Shown here: in pieces, positions 1 to 5,422 of the stretch | Numbering within the stretch: position 1 is the first letter of the stretch | How the letters are laid out: each line of letters begins with the position of its first letter | From: Akkermansiaceae bacterium UBA4145 | GTDB lineage: Bacteria > Verrucomicrobiota > Verrucomicrobiia > Verrucomicrobiales > Akkermansiaceae | Direction of reading: 5' to 3' | Length of the DNA: 10,810 nucleotides | NCBI GenBank assembly: GCA_002380675.1 | Contig: DFWB01000139.1 | Location: forward strand, 1 to 10,810 | Translations under genes and position numbers: made by a program | The notes under the pieces: model-generated | The model's input: only the letters and a program-made list of their open reading frames with translations | The model's database searches: none | Told to the model about the DNA's origin: nothing

Positions 1-2
1 TT

Positions 3-71
3 CAAGGCAGGCATTTCAGAAAAGAAAGCGGTCTGATGATCGGTTTAACACCCTCCCTCCTGAGACCATGA
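3..71 (+). CDS. C-terminal tail of an upstream gene, possibly Rieske iron-sulfur protein (partial)
   Basis: The frame beginning at base 3 stays open from the window edge to a TGA at 69-71, which overlaps the ATG of the cytochrome b gene (ATGA at 68-71), an arrangement typical of translationally coupled genes. The 22 visible residues contain a G-R-H-F stretch, then a glycine, a second glycine, T-P and a leucine, spaced roughly as in the C-terminal end of Rieske proteins (H-G-S-x-F ... G-x-V-x-x-G-P-x-P-x-x-L). A Rieske gene is also the usual neighbour upstream of cytochrome b. The residue at the Rieske histidine position would be glutamine, which argues against a canonical cluster or against this reading. 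The alternative is frame 1, which stops at 34-36 and leaves a 31-bp gap. Only upstream sequence can decide. Confidence 0.3.
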   Translation, partial: QGRHFRKESGLMIGLTPSLLRP

Positions 72-2125
72 AGCCTCTTCTGAATTGGATCGATAACCGA
101 ACGGGAATCAGGCGGTTTACGCAAGAGACACTCTTCGAGAATATTCCGGGAGGTGCGCGGTGGCGCTATGTCTGGGGAAGCACCCTGACCTTTGCGATCA
201 TGGTCCAGTTCATCACAGGGATCATGCTCTGGATGTTCTACAGTCCGAGTGCGAATTCGGCGTGGGAAAGTGTTTATCATCTCCAGGAGCATGTGAAAGG
301 TGGCGTCTGGTTGCGGGGCATCCACCACTGGACCTCGCAATTCATGATCGTCCTTTTGGTTCTGCATCTCGTTCAAGTGGTGGTGGATGGGGCATACAAG
401 GCCCCTCGTGAGTTCAATTTCTGGTTTGGCCTTGCTTTGCTAGCGGTAACGATGGGACTGGGGCTTACCGGCTATCTCCTGCCTTGGGACCAGAAAGGAT
501 ATTGGGCCACGGAGGTGGCTACCAATATCGTTGGGAATACGCCGGTTGTGGGGGATTATCTCAAACAGATCCTCATTGGAGGCAATGAGGCCGGGCATCA
601 TACTCTCACCCGATTTTTTGCACTACATGCCGGAGTCTTGCCTGCCCTCCTGATCGGTCTTATCGTGCTTCATATCTACCTGTTTCGTAAACACGGTATC
701 ACTCCGGCACCTCCCAAGACAGCCTCCTCTTCCCGTCATTTCTGGTGGGTGGCTCTTTTCGTCATGATCTTCGCGATGGTGTTGATTGGGGCCAACTGGG
801 AGGATTTTCCCGCGGCATCGCGGCCGCTTGTCGGGATCGTTCCCGGCATATGCACGGGGCTCTGTCTGATCCGGGTTGTCTACCTGTATGTCCGTAAGAG
901 ACGGCTGGAAGAGGCGGATCACCGTCCACGTCCGGGGGACGCCTATTTCTGGCCGGATCAGGTCCTGCGGGATGCGATAGCGTGTGCCGTGGTGCTGGGA
1001 GGAATTCTCTTTTTTGTCGGGCAGGTTGGGACAGAGCTCAGTGCGCCTGCAGATCCGTCGGAGAACTATTCAGCAGCTCGTCCAGATTGGTATTTCATGT
1101 CTCTCTTCGCCCTCTTGAAAGACTTTGATCTGATTACCGGGGCATTTGTCATACCCGGCATTGTGGCCACAATTGTGTTTCTGATGCCTTTTATCGGGCG
1201 GAAGCGAATCGGCCATATATTCAATCTGGTTTTTCTGGTTCTCGTTCTTGGGGGCTTTATTCATTACACGCTGGTGGCTTATACTCACGATTGGACGAGT
1301 GAGGAACATCAGGCAGCAGTGAAAGCAGCGCACCGGGATGCTGACAGGATAAAGGTCCTGGCCACGGGGCCAGCGGGAATTCCGCCAGAGGGTGCGATTA
1401 CCCTTTTGCGCAATGATGCACTGACGCAAGGCCCTCGCCTCTTCTCTCAGAACTGTGCCTCATGCCATTCCTTTGATGGTCACGACGGGATGGGCAAACC
1501 TCGAAAGGATCCTCAAAGCGCTTCTGACCTGCAGGGGTTTGCTTCACGGAAGTGGTCTGCGGGAATCTTACATGCGGAGTCCTTTGCTCACCCGGATTAT
1601 TTCGGAGGAACCAAACTCATTGAGAAGAGCAGGATGCTGAAGTATCTCAAGAGTGATATCTTCCTGGATCTTCCATCTGAGGAAGTTCATTCGATGGCAG
1701 TCGCTCTTTCGGCAGAGGCCGAGCTTAAGAACCAGGCAGCTCTCGATGCTGCTGATCGAAGCCTGATCGAGGAGGGGCGCGAGCTTCTTGCGATCGAATG
1801 TACGGAGTGCCATACCTACCATGGAGAGGGTGAGGGAATTGATTTGACGGGCTATGGGAGCAGGGAGTGGCAACTCGCCTTTGTGAGGGATCCTTCTCAC
1901 GAGCGTTTCTATGGTAAGCGTAACGACAGGATGTCTGTATTCGGCCCGAAGTATGGGGAAGATGGGGAGTTGGAACGTCCCGCACAGCTAACGGATCGGG
2001 AAATCGGGTTCATCGTCGATTGGCTTCGTGGGGAGTGGTATGAGCCGTCGGCATGGGATGAGTCGCCTGCAGAGGGTCCGGCGACCACCGGGGACAAGCA
2101 GGAGGAGAGTTTGGCTGCCGAATAA
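68..2125 (+). CDS. Cytochrome b (b6/subunit IV type) fused to two cytochrome c domains
   Basis: This is the probable quinol-oxidising subunit of a bc-type complex III in the cytoplasmic membrane, with periplasmic heme-c domains to receive electrons. Residues 1-205 match cytochrome b6: the N-terminal W-x-D-x-R-T-G and I-P-G-G-A-R-W signatures, four helices (about 36-57, 84-106, 116-137, 184-205), and heme-b histidines H86/H100 and H187/H202. The 15-residue helix D spacing is the b6 type. Residues about 291-404 correspond to subunit IV, with three helices and a P-D-W-Y Qo motif at 339-342, a variant of PEWY associated with menaquinol users. V35 replaces the cysteine that holds heme ci in b6f. 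Residues about 217-290 are an extra segment with two hydrophobic helices. C-terminal CxxCH motifs lie at 463-467 and 578-582, with possible Met ligands M523 and M622. Nine predicted helices put the C-terminus outside, as heme-c attachment requires. The start fits the family N-terminus, but no Shine-Dalgarno sequence is visible. Confidence 0.96.
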   Translation: MKPLLNWIDNRTGIRRFTQETLFENIPGGARWRYVWGSTLTFAIMVQFITGIMLWMFYSPSANSAWESVYHLQEHVKGGVWLRGIHHWTSQFMIVLLVLHLVQVVVDGAYKAPREFNFWFGLALLAVTMGLGLTGYLLPWDQKGYWATEVATNIVGNTPVVGDYLKQILIGGNEAGHHTLTRFFALHAGVLPALLIGLIVLHIYLFRKHGITPAPPKTASSSRHFWWVALFVMIFAMVLIGANWEDFPAASRPLVGIVPGICTGLCLIRVVYLYVRKRRLEEADHRPRPGDAYFWPDQVLRDAIACAVVLGGILFFVGQVGTELSAPADPSENYSAARPDWYFMSLFALLKDFDLITGAFVIPGIVATIVFLMPFIGRKRIGHIFNLVFLVLVLGGFIHYTLVAYTHDWTSEEHQAAVKAAHRDADRIKVLATGPAGIPPEGAITLLRNDALTQGPRLFSQNCASCHSFDGHDGMGKPRKDPQSASDLQGFASRKWSAGILHAESFAHPDYFGGTKLIEKSRMLKYLKSDIFLDLPSEEVHSMAVALSAEAELKNQAALDAADRSLIEEGRELLAIECTECHTYHGEGEGIDLTGYGSREWQLAFVRDPSHERFYGKRNDRMSVFGPKYGEDGELERPAQLTDREIGFIVDWLRGEWYEPSAWDESPAEGPATTGDKQEESLAAE

Positions 2126-2190
2126 ACCTGGGGAGCGGCTTTTCTGCTCGGAAGCGTCGACAGGACGCGGGATTCGTGCAGAAATGAATC

Positions 2191-2847
2191 ATGTCCGATG
2201 ATAAGGAAGAGCGTTCCCTCGGGTTCCTGAAGACTACCCTGATGGGGGCGGTACTGGTGGTGGTCCCGGCCGGGATTATTGGATTTGCCCTCTGGCAGAT
2301 CACCTCACTCTTCCAGTCCCTCCTGCTTCCGGTGGTGGAGAGGCTTCCCTTTGATTCGGTCCTCATGCGCTACGCGGTGATCGTGGTGGCCGTGCTCTCG
2401 GTGCTCCTGCTGTGCTATATTACGGGGGTTGCGGTCAGGACACGGTGGGGATCCGTGATGCGGAACTGGCTGGAGCGTTGTATCCTCGAGCGGATTCCGG
2501 GCTATCGGGTAATCCGCACGTTGATTCACCAGTATCTGGGTCACGAGGGAGGGCGTCAGTTTCGTCCTGTTCTGGTGGAATTGTTCGGGTCGAACTCGCA
2601 AGCGGTGGGTTTTGAAATCGAAGTTCTCGGAAACGGGCAGGTCGCTGTCTTCCTTCCGTCTGTCCCGGCGGCGACCCTTGGTCAGATCCAGTTAGTCCCG
2701 GAGAGCGCAGTCCAGCCCTTGGATGCTACCATGCATGCGACTCTGGAAGCGCTGACGATGTTTGGCGTTGGATCATCTAAACTCGTGGGCGGCGGGCAGG
2801 AAGCTGATTCAGGAGAAGAGGGGCAGAGTTCCCCGGAGGGCAGGTAG
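2191..2847 (+). CDS. DUF502 family two-helix membrane protein
   Basis: The 218-residue product has two strongly hydrophobic segments, about residues 12-35 and 60-82. A soluble region follows with an I-P-G-Y-R-V-I-R-T motif (102-110) and an F-L-P-S-V-P-A-A-T-L-G-Q-I stretch (154-166). These match the layout of DUF502 proteins: two N-terminal helices, a conserved I-P-x-x-R-x-I-Y/R-x-x-x-x-Q region, and a V-F-x-P-x-x-P-x-P-x-x-G motif. The length is normal for the family. Its function is not known; it is a widespread bacterial inner-membrane protein. The last 20 residues are acidic and low in complexity. It lies 65 bp after the cytochrome b gene on the same strand with no convincing terminator between, so cotranscription is possible but unproven. 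The start at 2191 has no good Shine-Dalgarno sequence; an ATG at 2184 is out of frame and soon stops. Confidence 0.9.
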   Translation: MSDDKEERSLGFLKTTLMGAVLVVVPAGIIGFALWQITSLFQSLLLPVVERLPFDSVLMRYAVIVVAVLSVLLLCYITGVAVRTRWGSVMRNWLERCILERIPGYRVIRTLIHQYLGHEGGRQFRPVLVELFGSNSQAVGFEIEVLGNGQVAVFLPSVPAATLGQIQLVPESAVQPLDATMHATLEALTMFGVGSSKLVGGGQEADSGEEGQSSPEGR

Positions 2848-2907
2848 AAGGCCTGGAAGCACGATTTCCATGGCGGGATAAGAAGTGTGAACCGGATAAA
2901 CACCGGA

Positions 2908-2950
2908 GGCAGCCCAGCGGGTCTGCCAAGTCCCAGTCTGCAAGCGCAGA
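2908..2950. terminator. Two hairpins in the convergent gap, possible bidirectional terminator
   Basis: The 123-bp gap between the converging DUF502 gene and the 301-codon gene contains two hairpins. The first pairs 2908-2915 (GGCAGCCC) with 2919-2927 (GGGTCTGCC), leaving a 3-base loop and one bulged T. The second pairs 2937-2941 (TCTGC) with 2946-2950 (GCAGA) around a four-base loop. Neither is followed by a T-run on either strand, so a classical intrinsic terminator is not shown; the position between converging genes is the main argument. Confidence 0.3.
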
Positions 2951-2970
2951 ACTTCCAGTCAGGTAGTTAC

Positions 2971-3876
2971 TCAGGCCAGGCTCAATCCGGACTCGGCCCT
3001 TGTCGCTTTGTCATGGAAGGCGATGGTTCTGGTGAGTTCGGGGTGAATCTCTGGGTTGCCGTAATGCCCTGCCAGCTGGCAGGTAGCAAAGCCTCTCGCC
3101 GTGGCCTCGTAGGTCGCCAGCCAGCCATCCACTTCGCGCTCCTGCTGAGGGTTCCACGGGTAGCGGTGCGGAAATCTTGGAAGTCCACAGCGCCAGGGCT
3201 TGGGAGTAAGACGAGCCCGGAAGGACTCCTGGGCACGGCATAACTTGATGTAGCAGGGGTCGGCATCCAGTTCCTCCATCATCCGGGAGCTGTTTTCATC
3301 GAGGGGGTCTACGGGCGCATGAGTCATGAGATACCGAAGTCCTGCCCTGGTGCGGTAAGCCCGGGCCCCAATTTCAGGTACGCGCGTGACGAGGTCCTGG
3401 AGTCGAGCGAGGGCACTTGCTTCTTTTGCTGCCATCAGGGCCTTGAACTCTGCTTCCATCGTCTCTTTCTTCGAGGCAAAGAGCCATCCAAGGCAACCAG
3501 GGTTTCCTGTTAACCCGTTAAATGCCCGATAACTATCTGGGCAGGGAAGGTCGACATCGACAAACATGACGTCAGCAGAATTGAGGACCCTGCATCCGTA
3601 AGAGTTGATCGTGACGAGAGCCTGGATGGATCCATCTTTGCGATCCCATTGTTCGAGGGTTTTTTCCCGGAGGGGACGGGAGACGTCGTAAGGATAATCG
3701 TCCAGAGAACGGGTTTTGTCCCACCGGGCAAGGGCCCGGTCGCAGCGCTCTCTGCCTTTCTGCCGGGCGTCCTCAAGACTGCGGTCAGACCATCCCCAGC
3801 ACCAGAGCTCAATATCCTGCCGGTCGGAGCTGACCTTTGCCCAGTAGAGAGGTGGTCGATTCAACGCGCCAGGCAT
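2971..3876 (-). CDS. Conserved-type hypothetical protein with DxD motif, third gene of PSD1/DUF1501 operon
   Basis: I do not recognise a named family for this 301-residue product. It has no signal peptide or membrane helix, so it should be cytoplasmic, unlike the two exported proteins encoded upstream. The N-terminal part is rich in tryptophan and charge (L-W-C-W-G-W at 24-29, then a basic helix at 32-55). A hydrophobic strand ending in F-V-D-V-D (105-109) is followed by an Ala/Glu/Lys-rich helical stretch (136-160), then Y-R-T-R-A-G-L-R-Y-L-M-T-H (174-186), and P-K-P-W-R-C-G (225-231). The middle motifs suggest a mixed alpha/beta enzyme fold with a possible metal-binding DxD. A remote primase-polymerase (AEP-like) relation is conceivable but unproven. 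There are nine cysteines in no obvious metal-binding spacing. The gene starts 11 bp after the DUF1501 stop, so it is likely cotranscribed. No Shine-Dalgarno sequence precedes ATG 3876; translational coupling is possible. Confidence 0.82.
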   Translation of the reverse strand: MPGALNRPPLYWAKVSSDRQDIELWCWGWSDRSLEDARQKGRERCDRALARWDKTRSLDDYPYDVSRPLREKTLEQWDRKDGSIQALVTINSYGCRVLNSADVMFVDVDLPCPDSYRAFNGLTGNPGCLGWLFASKKETMEAEFKALMAAKEASALARLQDLVTRVPEIGARAYRTRAGLRYLMTHAPVDPLDENSSRMMEELDADPCYIKLCRAQESFRARLTPKPWRCGLPRFPHRYPWNPQQEREVDGWLATYEATARGFATCQLAGHYGNPEIHPELTRTIAFHDKATRAESGLSLA

Positions 3877-3887
3877 GGGATGAAGGA

Positions 3888-5393
3888 TCAGGAGATGATG
3901 TCCTTGATGACGTGGCCATCAATGTCGGTGAGACGGAAGTCTCTCCCCTGATACCGGTAGGTCAGCTTCCGGTGGTCAATGCCGAGCAGGTGCAGGATGG
4001 TGGCGTTCCGGTCGTGGATATGCATGGTTCCCGGTGTCCACTTTTCCTTCTCTGGTTTCGGTCGCATGGGTGTTCCATCTGGGTTTGCGATGTTATACCC
4101 GTAGTCATCGCTCCTGCCATAGGTAATGCCGGGCTTTATCCCGCCCCCGGCCATCCATGTCGTAAAGCACCTGGGATGATGGTCGCGACCGTAGTTCTCT
4201 TTGGTTAACCCTCCCTGACAGTAAGAAGTTCGGCCGAATTCTCCTCCCCAGACAACCAAGGTTTCATCCAGCATTCCTCGCTGTTTCAGGTCTGTAATGA
4301 GCGCGTAGCAAGCTTGATCAATATCCCGACATTGGGATTCGTGCTCGCGGGGGAGGCCTCCATGGGCGTCCCATCCCCGGTGAAAAATCTGGATATTTCT
4401 CACGCCGCGTTCAGCGAGGCGTCGGGCGTTAAGGCAACAGGCAGCGAAAGTGCCTGCCTTTCTTGCCTCCTCCCCATAGAGCTCAAAAGTCTTATCATTT
4501 TCCTGCGTCAGATCCATCAGTTCCGGAACGGAGGCTTGCATTCGAAAGGCCATTTCGTGCTGCTTGATACGGGCCAATGTCTGAGGGTCAAGAGACTGTT
4601 CATGCTGGCTGCGGTTGAGGGCGGCCAAGGTATCAAGCTGAGCTCTACGGTCTTTTCTGGATGTCCCTTTTGGGTTGCTCAGATAGAGAACGGGATCTCC
4701 TTCGCTCCTGAGAAGAACGCCCTGATGTTCGGCAGGAAGAAAGCCAGGACCCCAGAGACGGTTGAACAGGCTTTGCTCAGGGAAGCTCGTCTTGGCGTGC
4801 ATCACGATATAGCCGGGGAGATCCTCATTCATGGTCCCGAGCCCATAGCTCAGCCAGGCCCCGAGGCTCGGCCGTCCGGGGACCTGACTCCCAGTCTGGA
4901 TATAGGTAATGGCAGGATCATGGTTAATCGCTTCCGTAAAGGTGCTGTTCACCACACAAAGCTCCTTGGCGACTTTGCCGGTTTTCGAAAGAAGCTCACT
5001 TACCCAAAGGCCGTCCTCGTTATTCGGGTGTTTGGTGAACTCGTATTTAGAGGGACAGACCGGATGAGTTTTCTGGCCGGCGGTCATTCCGGTAACCCGT
5101 TGCCCGTCCCGGATATGTTCGGGCAGATCCTGACCGAACATATCCCGCATCTTCGGTTTGTAGTCCCACGTATCAATGTGACTGGGGCCGCCGCTCATGA
5201 AAAGATAGATGACCCGCTTGGCAGTGGCTCTATGGTGGATCCCACCGTTGAGGTCCGCCTTGCCCTGCGCGCTCTGAAGTTCTGTTGGTAGCATCTGGGC
5301 CATCGCCGCCGTGCCGAGTCCGAGCGCCGACCTGCCAAAAAGCTGTCGGCGGGTCATGGAGAGTTGATAGTCGTGAAGTTCCATATCGGGCAT
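3888..5393 (-). CDS. DUF1501 domain protein, Tat-exported, alkaline phosphatase/sulfatase-like fold
   Basis: This is a full-length DUF1501 protein (501 residues from this start). The family belongs to the alkaline-phosphatase/sulfatase superfamily but its substrates are not established. A twin-arginine signal is visible: T-R-R-Q-L-F-G at 14-20, then a hydrophobic Ala/Gly/Leu stretch to about 34, so the protein should be exported folded. Conserved blocks are M-S-G-G-P-S-H-I-D-T-W-D (66-77), N-H-D-P-A (157-161), G-W-D-A-H-G-G-L (340-347), W-G-G-E-F-G-R-T (382-389), G-R-D-H-H-P (402-407) and D-R-N-A-T-I-L-H-L-L-G (461-471). The frame opens at ATG 5480, but that start would overlap the upstream gene's coding region by 58 bp and add a non-homologous arginine/proline-rich leader. 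ATG 5393 (or 5384) places the Tat motif normally. It lies 29 bp after the PSCyt1/DUF1553 stop, the usual partner. No clear Shine-Dalgarno sequence. Confidence 0.95.
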   Translation of the reverse strand: MPDMELHDYQLSMTRRQLFGRSALGLGTAAMAQMLPTELQSAQGKADLNGGIHHRATAKRVIYLFMSGGPSHIDTWDYKPKMRDMFGQDLPEHIRDGQRVTGMTAGQKTHPVCPSKYEFTKHPNNEDGLWVSELLSKTGKVAKELCVVNSTFTEAINHDPAITYIQTGSQVPGRPSLGAWLSYGLGTMNEDLPGYIVMHAKTSFPEQSLFNRLWGPGFLPAEHQGVLLRSEGDPVLYLSNPKGTSRKDRRAQLDTLAALNRSQHEQSLDPQTLARIKQHEMAFRMQASVPELMDLTQENDKTFELYGEEARKAGTFAACCLNARRLAERGVRNIQIFHRGWDAHGGLPREHESQCRDIDQACYALITDLKQRGMLDETLVVWGGEFGRTSYCQGGLTKENYGRDHHPRCFTTWMAGGGIKPGITYGRSDDYGYNIANPDGTPMRPKPEKEKWTPGTMHIHDRNATILHLLGIDHRKLTYRYQGRDFRLTDIDGHVIKDIIS

Positions 5394-5422
5394 TGGTCCA
5401 GGAAAAATTGAGAGGAGAAGGG

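Noticed and set aside
2126..2190. Possible terminator between the cytochrome b and DUF502 genes (GAGC and GCTC around a T-rich loop)
   Set aside because: Only four pairs form around the loop and no T-run follows, so it is not a credible terminator.
4314..5291. 325-codon open frame on the plus strand, opposite the DUF1501 gene
   Set aside because: It lies wholly antisense to a well-conserved protein, has no recognisable motif, and its amino-acid make-up looks like a mirrored frame of the DUF1501 gene.
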